Origin: a virus
Direction: 5' to 3' (one strand)
DNA length: 39,153 nt
IMG/VR virus record: IMGVR_UViG_3300037340_000168
Coordinates: 1 to 39,153 of that record
A model generated the notes under the pieces. The model did no database searches and was not told where the DNA came from. It saw only the letters and a program-made list of their open reading frames with translations. Shown here piece by piece: positions 7,632 through 16,380 of the stretch; within the stretch, counting starts at the first letter, position 1, and each line of letters opens with the position of its first letter. The position numbers and the translations under genes were made by a program.

Positions 7632-10418
7632 TCATGCTGCTATCTCGTCATTCATGGGACTATTTTCGCCATCGTCATCCGATGGCCATTCGACGTTTTG
7701 GCCCACAGCGTCCGCGAAATTCTCTCTCGCATCGGCGAGCGGCGGCAGCAGATAGCACCATGTGCGCCTCGTGACGGTGCCGTTCTCGTCTTGCATTGAC
7801 GCCACTCGCTTGACGCGGTCGAGATCGGGAACAAGCTTTTTCAGCGCCAAGGCAAAAACCATCATTTCGCTTTTGCGTTTAATACCGATCTTCTCCGCGA
7901 CCGCGACGTAATCGTTAAACAGCGACTCGCATGGCACGGCGCGTTCCCATTCGGCGCCATGCCGCGACGTCGAGCCGGACATGAGCCGTTCAAACCACCA
8001 GGAATCGACGGACTTAAGCGACCTGATTTTTTGCTCCAGCAGCGCGGCCGTGCGCGGCGCGTTGCGCAGATCGACGCTGCCGAGATCGAAGGCGAGCAGG
8101 TCGCCGAGCAGGTGCGCGAGACCGCCGGCTTTCAGCTCGGCGTCCATCTCGCGAAAGTAATCGTGGTTTTGAGCGCAGCGCGGATCGACGTCGAGCACGA
8201 AAAAGCGGCGCTCGTCCTTGCCGGCCGGCACCACCCATTCCTCGTTCGACGTCATGATGAGGCGCACGTAATTGGCGAGCCGCACCGGATCGATGCCCTT
8301 GGCCTCGATTTGCTGCATCGGCGCGGTGATGAGGCCCTTAAGGCGCCCTTCGGCGGCTTTGTCTCCCGCCCACACCGCCTCGTCGGCCTGGAGCAAGAGA
8401 CAGCTCGCCATGTGGGCGTTGAATTGGCCGGTGACGTAGCGAGGATCGTCGACCAGAAAATAATGGCGCGGGATGAGCGAACCGATGATCTCGCCGACCT
8501 TGGTTTTGCCAGTGCCCATTTTGCCGCGCAGCACAAGCGCAATGCCGTATCGCTCGCGCGGTCTCTGCATCATGTGCGCAAAAAATCCGAAGACCTGGCC
8601 GAACTTCGCCTCGTCGCCGCTGCACACGTTTTGCAAAAGATGGTCGCGGAAGGTCTTGTATTTGCGCCAGTCCGGCCGCGGCGCCGGCTCGACCGCAAAG
8701 CCGCTCCACAGGTTCAGATAATCCGGCGTGCCTGGCGCGTTCGCGGCATCGGGAAAAAACTCGATACCCTGAAATTGCCGCCGATCGCGCGAATTGAGCC
8801 ACGCCGTCGCCCAGGTCGCGGACTTGATCTTGCCGTCGCGCCCGCGGAATTCGGTGAACCTGTTGCGGAACCAAATCTTGAAACCCTCGACGCCGAGCAT
8901 CCGCACCTGGTGCTCGACCGGAGCTGCCGGGTTTTCCTGAAAAATCACAGCCTGGCTGCCGACCTTCACCAGCGCATACTCCCGATTGAGTTTTTCGACG
9001 CTGTAGCCGAGCGTCCGCGGGCCATCAGGCGGCTCGCCGTCTTCGGTTTCGGGATCTCCAGCATCGCCCGGCTCCGCGGCGCCGTTGCCGCGATCGGCGT
9101 CCGCTGCCGCGGCATCGGATTTTTTTTTTGCGCCGGCCGGCGCGAGAGGGGCCGCCGCGGCGATAATGCCCGCAATGCGTTCCAGCGCCGCGCGGGTGGC
9201 CGCTTCGTCGCCCTTGGCCACGCGCAGCGGGTCGTCGAAATCCTCGCCCTGCGGCGCCCAGGCGACGCGCACGGTGCGGCCCGGCCGGGCATACCGCGCC
9301 GATGCCCGCGCCAGCGCCAGGCGCGTCGTGAAGGGGTCCGACGTCGTATCGCCGAGCAACACAAGGTCGGTGACGCTGTCGGGCACCACGATCGCGGGCG
9401 CTTCAAGATCGGGCACCGGGCCGGCGACTTTTTGCGGCCGGCCGGATTTTGCGTGCTTGAGCGTCGGGTGCGCGACGCTGCCAATCGCCTTGCCGGCGAG
9501 ATTGCCGAGATCGGCCGCCGACCAGAATGCGGTGCGCTCGAGCACCATGGTGGTCGACGAGCTGGCGGTCGCCTCGATCGCCATGTGGACCGCGATCAGC
9601 TTTTCGTTGCCTTCGCCGAGCACGAGCCGCTCCGGGTCGGGCGGACCGATCAGCGCGACATAATTGCCTTGCTTTGAGCCGCGCGATTTTTTCGCGTCCA
9701 GCAGCACGCCGGCGCGCTCGCGAGGATCCTGCAGCGCGATCTTGCCCTTGGGCTGCACCGGGTCGAGATAGGTGAGATGCAGCCCGCGGAATATGCGCGC
9801 CGCATCGATGATCGGCGCCAGCAGCGCCGGCCCGCGGTGCGCGATGGTGTCCTTGTCGAGCCAATAGGGCATAGACTCGACGCATTTGAGCCGCTCGGAG
9901 CGGCCCGGCAGCGTCGAGGGAAAACTTAAGCCGCGCAGCGCCAGATATTCGGCGCCCGAAGAGCCTTCGAGCGGATGCGCGTTGTCCCAGATATCGAAGA
10001 CGGTTTTGCGCTCGCGCTCGCGGTAGAGATTTTCGTCAAGATCGCGGCGGCGCTGTTTTTCGACGGCCTTCGCTTTGAGCTCCTCGGCCTTGCGCCGCGT
10101 CTCTTCGGTGATCGCGCTGTCGCCCTTCGGCGGCGGCTCGCCGGTGATGATTTCGCAGGCCGCCATGAAGTCGACCCTGCAGGCGTGCATCACCATCGAG
10201 ATGACGTTGCCGCCGCTGGCGCCGCGGCAATTGAAGACCTGTTTCGACGGCCGCACCGCGAAGCGGTCCTTGCCGGCGCAAGTCGGACACGGCCCGATCC
10301 ATTCGGCACCGCGCTTGCGCAGCTTGGCGCCGACCTTGTTTGATTGTGCTACTTCCAAAATGTCGGAGTCCGCCGCCCGCGCGCGCCAGGCCTCAAAGGC
10401 TTCGTCGGCGGCGCTCAT
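7632..10418 (-). CDS. Phage primase-helicase (zinc-finger primase fused to D5/VapE-like helicase)
   Basis: A 928-aa replication protein. An N-terminal CHC2-like zinc-finger region has Cys44, Cys47 and Cys64, but the expected fourth Cys is replaced (CRGASGG). A Toprim-like domain follows (about 180-310; LVLGEGNEKLIAVHMA fits the conserved Glu strand). A low-complexity linker rich in Ala, Asp and Gly lies at about 440-485. The C-terminal SF3/VapE-like helicase has Walker A RGKMGTGKTK (about 631-640), a Walker B-like LLLQADEAVW and an arginine-rich sensor region KDERRFFVLDVD. It probably starts replication of the excised element. It ends 20 bp from the iteron region, supporting an adjacent origin. 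ATG 10418 is the first start after the preceding gene. Confidence 0.88.
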   Translation of the reverse strand: MSAADEAFEAWRARAADSDILEVAQSNKVGAKLRKRGAEWIGPCPTCAGKDRFAVRPSKQVFNCRGASGGNVISMVMHACRVDFMAACEIITGEPPPKGDSAITEETRRKAEELKAKAVEKQRRRDLDENLYRERERKTVFDIWDNAHPLEGSSGAEYLALRGLSFPSTLPGRSERLKCVESMPYWLDKDTIAHRGPALLAPIIDAARIFRGLHLTYLDPVQPKGKIALQDPRERAGVLLDAKKSRGSKQGNYVALIGPPDPERLVLGEGNEKLIAVHMAIEATASSSTTMVLERTAFWSAADLGNLAGKAIGSVAHPTLKHAKSGRPQKVAGPVPDLEAPAIVVPDSVTDLVLLGDTTSDPFTTRLALARASARYARPGRTVRVAWAPQGEDFDDPLRVAKGDEAATRAALERIAGIIAAAAPLAPAGAKKKSDAAAADADRGNGAAEPGDAGDPETEDGEPPDGPRTLGYSVEKLNREYALVKVGSQAVIFQENPAAPVEHQVRMLGVEGFKIWFRNRFTEFRGRDGKIKSATWATAWLNSRDRRQFQGIEFFPDAANAPGTPDYLNLWSGFAVEPAPRPDWRKYKTFRDHLLQNVCSGDEAKFGQVFGFFAHMMQRPRERYGIALVLRGKMGTGKTKVGEIIGSLIPRHYFLVDDPRYVTGQFNAHMASCLLLQADEAVWAGDKAAEGRLKGLITAPMQQIEAKGIDPVRLANYVRLIMTSNEEWVVPAGKDERRFFVLDVDPRCAQNHDYFREMDAELKAGGLAHLLGDLLAFDLGSVDLRNAPRTAALLEQKIRSLKSVDSWWFERLMSGSTSRHGAEWERAVPCESLFNDYVAVAEKIGIKRKSEMMVFALALKKLVPDLDRVKRVASMQDENGTVTRRTWCYLLPPLADARENFADAVGQNVEWPSDDDGENSPMNDEIAA

Positions 10419-10463
10419 TCAACGGCTCGTCTCGATCGCGGCTTCGGAAAGCATTCGTCCCGC

Positions 10464-12332
10464 CTAAAGCCCCGGCACAGGGCCGATATCGTCCCAGGCG
10501 TTGCCGACGCTACCGGTTGTGCCTTGTCCTTGTCCCTTGATATCGATTCCATGGGTATCGTTCTGCACGTCGTCGATATGCGCCTTGAGCTGGTCGCCGG
10601 CCTCAACGCGAACTGTCACCGTGGCGTTGCCCCCGACTTTCGGCGAGTCGGAGAGCAAGGCGCGCTCACGAGCAAATGCTGGCCCCTCATCGGAGAGCAG
10701 GGCGCGCATGTGCACCTCCTGCGGCGACATGCCGCCAAAGAGCGCAGAGCTGGTCGCCCAATGGTCTTTCGTCGCGTCCCATATCTTTGATGCGGCATAT
10801 TTGCCCAATTCTCCCGCGCCGAACGAAAACGCAGACGGCAGGGAAATCATGCTCATGGGAATTCTTGCGAGCGAAGCGCCGCGACCGAAAATATCGGCAT
10901 ACCATGCCGTTTTTTCCAAAGCCGACGCATCCTTCGGTGGCCCGATTTGCAGCATCTGGGTGAAATCGCCGATGCTGTGCGCAAGCGCATCGAGATTGGC
11001 CGCCGCGGGGAGTGCCAACGGCGAACCGGCGACCTGCATCAGATTGGTGAGCTGTTCTTCCAGCCCGGTCCATGCCGTGCCCACGTCCTTGTGCATGAAC
11101 GTGTCGGCCGCCTCCAAGCCTGGTGCACCGCGCCAGAGGCCAAGATCCTTTTCGATCCGCGATTGCTGCGTAGCCAAAATGCCGAGCGCCTGGCCTGTTG
11201 TTTGCTTGGAGGCGAGAACCGCCCCCACGTCTTCGAACTGGTCCTTGGTCGTTATGCCGTGAGCTCTAAGAGCAGGAAGAAAAATCTGTTTCATCCAGTT
11301 ATAGGGATGCGCCTTGAACAACGCCTGATCCTTCAGCGCTCCAGGCTCGACGCGCTTGATGATGCCGGACTTGTTGAATTCGATTTTCTTCGGATCGAGC
11401 AGTCCGTATTTTTGCATCATTTTGGCGGCAGACTGCGTCATGTGACCGCCGGCAAACTGCTGGAATAACGCCGACATCGCCACGCCGGCGGAGGCGCCGC
11501 CCATGCTCTGCATAAGTGTGGGCCCGACACCGAACAAAAATTCGTCGTTGAAGCCCTGGCCGGCCGCGCGCGAGCGCTGCGCAAATTCGAAAAAATCATA
11601 TGGCCGCAAAGTGTCGCCGAAGACGTTCATCGCCTTGCCGATCATCTGCATGCTCTTGGCATAGCGCACCGGGTCTTGCGTGATGCCGAGTATTTCCTGC
11701 GCCTTTTGCAGCTTGTCGAAGTCCTCCTCCAATTCCCCTGCGCGCTCGGGATGGCCGCCCTGTACGAGGACGCGCAGCTTTGCCAGCGGCTCAATGATTT
11801 TTGCGGCTTCATCGAACGATCCGACAATCGATCGGGCATTGAGCAGCATGTGCATGAGCGTTGTCTGCGACAGGGCGGGTAGTTTGCGCGACAACTTCGC
11901 CGACGTCGCCTCAGCCTCGGCGATCTCGGCAGGCTCCATGCCGGCGGCTTCCATGCGCACGCGCTGGTGCTGGCCGGCGACGGTCGCCTTGACGGTTTTT
12001 TCCACGGCCTCGGCGGCGGCGGTATAGGCCGACATTTGCGCCAGGCCAAACCCTATGCCGCGTGTGAAGCCGGCCGCACCGCCCGCCGCTGCGATATTCT
12101 TGCTGAAGAGGCGGTCGAGACGCCGGAGCTTTCCCTCCATCTTGTCGATCTCGCGCCCGGCTTTATCGACCGCGGTCCCGACGTGAAGAAAATTGCGGCC
12201 GACACCGTCGACGCGCTTGCCAGCGGCGGCCAGGCGATCGAGCTGCGCTCCGACCCTATCGAAAGCCGCGCCGGTTTGATCCTTGGCGCTGATGATGAGA
12301 TCGGTCCGGAGAGCCTTGGGCGAGGAGGCCAT
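10464..12332 (-). CDS. Probable phage tail tape-measure protein
   Basis: A 622-aa protein with a charged helical N-terminus (SAKDQTGAAFDRVGAQLDRL, then repeated helices to about 80), an Ala/Gly-rich hydrophobic stretch (about 85-125) and long helical middle parts. This is the usual architecture of tape-measure proteins, and the N-terminal 25 residues fit the TP901-type core. ATG 12332 lies 6 bp after a short open frame. Tape-measure proteins set tail length and are normally followed by tail-tip genes, but here the primase follows, so the tail module appears cut off. It is short for the class. Another elongated structural protein remains possible. Confidence 0.65.
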   Translation of the reverse strand: MASSPKALRTDLIISAKDQTGAAFDRVGAQLDRLAAAGKRVDGVGRNFLHVGTAVDKAGREIDKMEGKLRRLDRLFSKNIAAAGGAAGFTRGIGFGLAQMSAYTAAAEAVEKTVKATVAGQHQRVRMEAAGMEPAEIAEAEATSAKLSRKLPALSQTTLMHMLLNARSIVGSFDEAAKIIEPLAKLRVLVQGGHPERAGELEEDFDKLQKAQEILGITQDPVRYAKSMQMIGKAMNVFGDTLRPYDFFEFAQRSRAAGQGFNDEFLFGVGPTLMQSMGGASAGVAMSALFQQFAGGHMTQSAAKMMQKYGLLDPKKIEFNKSGIIKRVEPGALKDQALFKAHPYNWMKQIFLPALRAHGITTKDQFEDVGAVLASKQTTGQALGILATQQSRIEKDLGLWRGAPGLEAADTFMHKDVGTAWTGLEEQLTNLMQVAGSPLALPAAANLDALAHSIGDFTQMLQIGPPKDASALEKTAWYADIFGRGASLARIPMSMISLPSAFSFGAGELGKYAASKIWDATKDHWATSSALFGGMSPQEVHMRALLSDEGPAFARERALLSDSPKVGGNATVTVRVEAGDQLKAHIDDVQNDTHGIDIKGQGQGTTGSVGNAWDDIGPVPGL

Positions 12333-12338
12333 GTTATT

Positions 12339-12509
12339 TCATCCTTGCGATTTTAACGGCGGCAGCGGCGCCGGGAACGGAGCTGAACCCGGCGCCGCGC
12401 CGTCAACAGCCGACGCGGGATCGTCGAAACCGCGCAGCCGCGAGAGGATTTGTTCGGCGCCGTCACCGCGGCACCGGATGGAAAACCGGCGCGCGCCAGC
12501 TCGACGCGC
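12339..12509 (-). other. Start-less +1-frame open segment before the tape-measure gene
   Basis: After the 12463-12858 gene ends, a protein-like sequence (DGAEQILSRLRGFDDPAS, then Ala/Pro-rich) is open in the +1 frame and stops at 12339, 6 bp before the tape-measure start. It has no ATG, GTG or TTG. It overlaps the upstream gene from 12463 to 12509, where the upstream frame could slip into it. In many tailed phages the tail chaperone gene directly before the tape-measure gene is extended by programmed frameshifting. No obvious slippery heptamer is visible, so chance or a decayed gene is possible. Confidence 0.3.
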
Positions 12510-12858
12510 CTAGATCTTCGACGGGCGCCGGTTCGGCCTGGAAGCGCGGCAGCGCGTGCATGACCGGCGCGCGCCATGGCCCCGTATCGGCGGCTATCGA
12601 AGATGGCCCGGTCGGTGTTGGATCCTCGTGGCTGGCGTGGCGAGGCAAATAATGCTTGCCAGCGGAATATGAGATTGTCTCGATCGCGCCGGGGTCTAGG
12701 GGCGGCCTGCGCGCGTTCTCAATGCCGAGAAGATACTGGCCCTCATTCGTGCCGCGACCAATCCCGGATTGCGGCAGCGGGCTCGACATCGGCACATGCA
12801 ATGGCCGATCGGAGATTGCCGAGTGGAGCGTGGGAATGTCTGCGAGGCTCACCTTCAT
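12463..12858 (-). CDS. Unknown phage protein (131 aa), tail-chaperone position
   Basis: I do not recognise this protein. It starts MKVSLADIPTLHSAI at ATG 12858, overlapping the upstream stop by four bases, and ends just before the tape-measure gene. The C-terminal third holds a repeated motif, WRAPVMHALPRF and WRAPVFHPVPR, separated by an acidic linker. Pro and His are frequent and there is no signal peptide or membrane segment. The place between a tail-like protein and the tape-measure gene is where tail assembly chaperones are found, but the sequence alone does not show this. Confidence 0.6.
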   Translation of the reverse strand: MKVSLADIPTLHSAISDRPLHVPMSSPLPQSGIGRGTNEGQYLLGIENARRPPLDPGAIETISYSAGKHYLPRHASHEDPTPTGPSSIAADTGPWRAPVMHALPRFQAEPAPVEDLGASSWRAPVFHPVPR

Positions 12859-13607
12859 GAGCCGACCTGGGCGACGCCGGCCGCGGTCAAAGTCCAAGAG
12901 TTCTGAAAATTCAGCCCAAACGGCCGCAGCCATCCTTGAGCGACCGCATAGTAGGCGCCCGGCAATAAATCTTCGGGAACAAAGGTGTTGCCGCCGACGG
13001 TGCCGACAAAGGTCCCGACGATGCCAACCGCGGTGATCACGCTGCTATTTGCGGTCACTGGCGCGGGCCAAATATTCAAAAGATGCTGGGCGCTCTGTGC
13101 CATCGTAGGAGCCGTGCCGCCGCCCTGCGTCCATCCCGGCTGCTCCAGCGTATAGGTCTGATAGTCGTCGCCGGCGGCCGAGTTCATCGACAGCCAGCCC
13201 TGACCGACGGCGTATGCCAGGCCGTTGACCAGGTCGCTGATCGCATAGCCCGCCGCCAAGAACGCTTTCTGCAGCGCGCCCACAAAATTCGTCGGCGACA
13301 GCGTGGCTAACCTGAAAGTAATGTTCACCTTCGTCAGAGCGTCGTCGACGCTGAACTGATACACGCCGCCTACAACCGAATATTGCAAATGAGACGGCGC
13401 GCCGGACACCAATGTCAGAGCCACGCCGATGATCGCATAGGTTACGCCGCCATCCCAGGTACTGTTAACGGCCACCTTGCCGTCGGTCGGGACGGTGTGC
13501 AGTTCGGTGACCAGCTTGCCGACGCAGACCGGAAATGTGCGGCCTGGCCTCGCGCCGGGAGCAAAGAGGTTGAGAATTTCCTGGGCCGATTGCAGAGATG
13601 TCGCCAT
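12855..13607 (-). CDS. Unknown phage structural-type protein with internal duplication (250 aa)
   Basis: Unrecognised. ATG 13607 follows GAAAGGAAA. The N-terminal half contains QSAQEILNLF, GARPGRTFPV, a mid-section absent from its small paralogue, and QGWLS followed by TYTLEQPGWTQGGG. The second half repeats the theme in weaker form: AQSAQHLLNIW and AVAQGWL, followed by SWTLTAAGVAQVG. The neighbouring 13626-13928 gene encodes one unit of the same family. Position next to the tape-measure gene suggests a tail or virion protein. No membrane segment or signal peptide is seen. Confidence 0.65.
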   Translation of the reverse strand: MATSLQSAQEILNLFAPGARPGRTFPVCVGKLVTELHTVPTDGKVAVNSTWDGGVTYAIIGVALTLVSGAPSHLQYSVVGGVYQFSVDDALTKVNITFRLATLSPTNFVGALQKAFLAAGYAISDLVNGLAYAVGQGWLSMNSAAGDDYQTYTLEQPGWTQGGGTAPTMAQSAQHLLNIWPAPVTANSSVITAVGIVGTFVGTVGGNTFVPEDLLPGAYYAVAQGWLRPFGLNFQNSWTLTAAGVAQVGS

Positions 13608-13625
13608 GATTTTTCCTTTCGGTTT

Positions 13626-13928
13626 TTAGTTGCCACCGCCCTGAACGAATCCTCCTTGTTCAAGGACGTAGGTTTGCATCGCGCTCGATGAGCCTTCACC
13701 GAATGTCCGTCCAACAGAAAGCCAACCTTGCGCCAAGCAACGCGCCAAGCCTTCGGAGAGATCGCTTAGCGTAGCGGACCTCCGAAGGAATTCTTTTTGT
13801 ACCGCGCCGGGAAACCGCGCGGCTTCGAAACTATTCCCGATCGAGATCGGAAACGTGCCGCCGGGCCGCGCGCCGCTTGCGACAAAGATCATGAGAATTT
13901 GCTGGGCCGAATGCTCAGGGGTCGCCAC
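13626..13928 (-). CDS. Small paralogue of the 250-aa neighbour (100 aa)
   Basis: The protein matches the N-terminal half of its downstream neighbour: HSAQQILMIF, SGARPGGTFPI, a GAVQKEF helix, QGWLS and TYVLEQGGFVQGGG align in order. I place the start at GTG 13928, not further upstream, because GTGGCGAC with AAGGGAAA before it aligns exactly with the ATGGCGAC start and ribosome site of the neighbour. It lacks about 45 residues present in the larger copy. Tandem duplication within the element is the simplest origin. Function unknown. Confidence 0.6.
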   Translation of the reverse strand: MATPEHSAQQILMIFVASGARPGGTFPISIGNSFEAARFPGAVQKEFLRRSATLSDLSEGLARCLAQGWLSVGRTFGEGSSSAMQTYVLEQGGFVQGGGN

Positions 13929-13938
13929 GTTTTTCCCT

Positions 13939-14072
13939 TCAGTTTTTGTCGTCAAAAATATTCGGCTTGTCCCAGATGTTCGGAATGTCTTTCGACGGCG
14001 GCGGCACTATCGGTGCGGGCATATCGCGGCGCGGCGTTTGATCGGTTTGTCGGCTTGGTGATTGTTGCTCAT
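13939..14072 (-). CDS. Two very short overlapping open frames (21 and 27 aa), doubtful
   Basis: Between the 100-aa gene and the secreted-protein gene, one frame runs from ATG 14072 to TAG 14007 (MSNNHQADKPIKRR start). A second runs from ATG 14022 to TGA 13939 (MPAPIVPPPSKDIPNIWDKP start). They overlap as if translationally coupled, and the second ends 10 bp before the next start. The proline-rich second peptide looks protein-like, but both are too short to assign. They may be remnants. Confidence 0.25.
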
Positions 14073-14095
14073 TTCGGGCTCTCGCTATCGAGTGA

Positions 14096-14617
14096 TTAGC
14101 TCCGCCGCGCAGCCGCAAGCACGCGCGCCTGCGCAGCCGGCCGATAATCCGCACGGGTGAAAGCGGCGCCGGATGCGACGGCGCGCGCGAGCTGGATTGC
14201 AGGCGCCCCTTTTTGCTCGCCGTGCTGTTGGATAATCTGGCGCGCGCAGACCTTGGCGAGTCTCAGTTGGGGGCCGTCTCCAGGCGCCACGCCCAACTCG
14301 AACAATCTGAACGGCAATTCCAGACCTCGTGGCTCGTCGGTCGCCGCCGCCGGCAGAACCTTTGCCAGATGCCGTTGCATCGATGCAGCGAGCCCAGCGC
14401 GCGCCGCGGTGCCGCGCTCCTTCGCCGCCGCAGCCTGCGCCGCATCGACGAACGCTATTGCGCGCTCCGCCGTTACCGGCGCCGCCGCCGCCGGCACGCG
14501 CGGCGGCGCCAGGCCAGCATTCCATTGCCCAGCATCGAGGGCAGCGCGATCGCTGACACTGAGGCCGGCGAGAAAAACGGCGGCTAAAGATGACCTCATG
14601 ATTGCGTTCTTTCTCAT
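14096..14617 (-). CDS. Unknown exported phage protein (173 aa)
   Basis: Starting at ATG 14617 the protein opens MRKNAIMRSSLAAVFLAG, a short basic then hydrophobic segment resembling a signal peptide, with possible processing near Ala20-Ala30. The rest is Ala-rich and helical (RAIAFVDAAQAAAAKERG and similar) with a basic C-terminus. I find no catalytic motif. Location in the late-type operon would fit a virion or lysis-accessory protein, but nothing in the sequence proves it. An upstream start at 14728 would overlap the previous gene and hide the signal peptide. Confidence 0.5.
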   Translation of the reverse strand: MRKNAIMRSSLAAVFLAGLSVSDRAALDAGQWNAGLAPPRVPAAAAPVTAERAIAFVDAAQAAAAKERGTAARAGLAASMQRHLAKVLPAAATDEPRGLELPFRLFELGVAPGDGPQLRLAKVCARQIIQQHGEQKGAPAIQLARAVASGAAFTRADYRPAAQARVLAAARRS

Positions 14618-14666
14618 TTTCCATGACGCGGAAGGCTGACAAACTTCGGCACACTGAGAACTTTGC

Positions 14667-15407
14667 TCAAACAAAATTGCCCCAGAACTCCGATCGCATT
14701 CCGCGAAACGACATTCCGTCAACGACAAAATCCGCGTCCGAGTAATAGAAACCGGCCGCCTGAAATGTCTCCCAGAGAGGCGTAAGCCGAATAGCGCGGC
14801 AGCCCTTGACGATCCGCTTTTCTTTCACTTTTTTGGTCGGCGGAATGTCTCCGACGTTAAGATGAACATCTCCGCGCGACTCGATGACTTTGTCGACCTC
14901 GATTTCTTCCTCGTGATCGGGCTCGGCATCGATCCAGCGGGGCGCATCGATATGAGGAAGCGGCGCAAAGCCATTCGGCAGATTCCCGTTAACCGCCTGC
15001 GCGGCATCGTGCCGAGCCTTTCTATTCTCCAAAAAGCGCAGCGCTGCGCCGCAGATGGAGTCCCATTCTTCCTTGTCGTTCTCTGCAGCTTTTAGCCCTG
15101 CCGCTGCGGCGTGATAGTTTTCAATCAGCTTGGCCTGCTTTTCGCTCTCTAAGGCCGCATCGCCGTTGGCTTTTGCATCAAGAGCTTTTCGCTCCGCGAC
15201 ACTGCGGGCCGCAGCAACGCGTGTCGTCTTCTCCCAATGTTTTAGAAGAGCCTCCTCGCCCGCGCGTTCTGCAGCGGGCACGCCGATCGTCAATCGATCG
15301 TGTTCCGCCGCAAGTTCGCTGTACTTCGCGCGGTACCCCGCCTCGTCGGCATAGAATTCGGCCGACGATTTCAAGATTGCCAAGGGAGGAGAGGTAGCGG
15401 CTTTCAT
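14667..15407 (-). CDS. Unknown coiled-coil phage protein (246 aa)
   Basis: The first 135 residues are charged and helical (EHDRLTIGVPAAERAGEEAL, EKTTRVAAARSVAERKALDA), consistent with a coiled coil. The C-terminal 100 residues are mixed, with an acidic stretch DHEEEIEVDKVIESRGD and an end rich in aromatics (YYSDADFVVDGMSFRGM). No enzyme motif, signal or membrane segment is visible. It lies in the same leftward run as its neighbours. Scaffold-like or structural roles are possible but unproven. Confidence 0.6.
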   Translation of the reverse strand: MKAATSPPLAILKSSAEFYADEAGYRAKYSELAAEHDRLTIGVPAAERAGEEALLKHWEKTTRVAAARSVAERKALDAKANGDAALESEKQAKLIENYHAAAAGLKAAENDKEEWDSICGAALRFLENRKARHDAAQAVNGNLPNGFAPLPHIDAPRWIDAEPDHEEEIEVDKVIESRGDVHLNVGDIPPTKKVKEKRIVKGCRAIRLTPLWETFQAAGFYYSDADFVVDGMSFRGMRSEFWGNFV

Positions 15408-15516
15408 CGGGGCGACTCCATCTGCCGAATGCCAACGCGTTGATGGCTATTCGTGCCGAAGGACGCCGATTCCAGCTAGGAACAAATCCCACAAAAAGAA
15501 CAAGAAGAAAAATCAA

Positions 15517-16380
15517 TTACTTAGAAAGGGAGAATTCGGTCGGATCGAATTTCTTAACAGCGCGGTTGATCGACGCGAGGATGGCCTTGTCGCTATGCCA
15601 AGGCCAACCGCGCTTATCATATTCAACGTGCATCGGGTTGATATAGTAGCTTGGTCCAAACAGGCTAAGTCTCGCTTTTACCGCGACCAAACTTATAGCA
15701 GTCCTCATATCTCCGGGTGGCAAGCCACGGTCTTTGAGCAGCTTTTCTAGCGAAACCTCATCAAGCGCGACAATCTTTTTGTCGTCGGCATCTGGCTTCA
15801 CTTCCGCGCGGGCGACAAAAAGGGCAGACGATTGCAGCGCCAAAAAATAAAATGAGCCGAGCTTGCCCGATGCCGTCGCTTTGTGGGGGTCTAGGACGGT
15901 GATGTACTTCCAAGTGTCCGCCGTAAAAATAGTTTCGGAGACATCAATCGACCCGCCGCGCGCCGAAAACAGCCAGTCGCGTTCAAGCTCCAGCCATAGC
16001 GGCCGGTATACTTCGATCTCTTCGTCCACTTCCTTTTCGGAATCGGAAATCGGCGGCGTGCATTCAGGCTCTACCTCTGCCCAGAGCGAAGAATATTCGC
16101 CCGACTGACACGCCTCATTAACCGAGACGCCGCGAGAGCGGATTATTTCCGAAACCCTCTTTTTGGCGATCCGCGATCGATCGACTTCGCGCCAGAGGGA
16201 TTTCAATTGCTGCAGCTCGCCGACCGGGCGCTCCCAGTAATCAGGATTCCGTCGCAAGGGAAGCAGTGCCGCAATTTTTTTCTGCACCCGGTCCACCGTC
16301 TCAGACGGCGGAAGCCGGCGCAGGAAGCCATCGATAAATTCCAGCGGCGACATTCCAGTGAGTGAAAAGGGCATTTGCAT
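15517..16380 (-). CDS. Unknown phage protein (287 aa)
   Basis: I do not recognise it. ATG 16380 is preferred because it overlaps the stop of the preceding HTH gene (TGATG), giving a start MQMPFSLTGMSPLEFIDGFL; an earlier in-frame start at 16539 would lie inside that gene. The protein has acidic middle segments (SDSEKEVDEEIEVY), then a possibly alpha/beta C-terminal half (SGKLGSFYFLALQSSALFVA, VKARLSLFGPSYYI). No signal peptide or catalytic motif is evident. Base composition is a little less GC-rich than in the flanking genes. Confidence 0.6.
   Translation of the reverse strand: MQMPFSLTGMSPLEFIDGFLRRLPPSETVDRVQKKIAALLPLRRNPDYWERPVGELQQLKSLWREVDRSRIAKKRVSEIIRSRGVSVNEACQSGEYSSLWAEVEPECTPPISDSEKEVDEEIEVYRPLWLELERDWLFSARGGSIDVSETIFTADTWKYITVLDPHKATASGKLGSFYFLALQSSALFVARAEVKPDADDKKIVALDEVSLEKLLKDRGLPPGDMRTAISLVAVKARLSLFGPSYYINPMHVEYDKRGWPWHSDKAILASINRAVKKFDPTEFSLSK

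Noticed and set aside
7959-9677. Long open frame (572 codons) antisense to the primase gene
   Set aside because: High-GC shadow; its translation is Arg/Ala/Gly/His-rich without domains, while the other strand encodes clear zinc-finger and helicase motifs.
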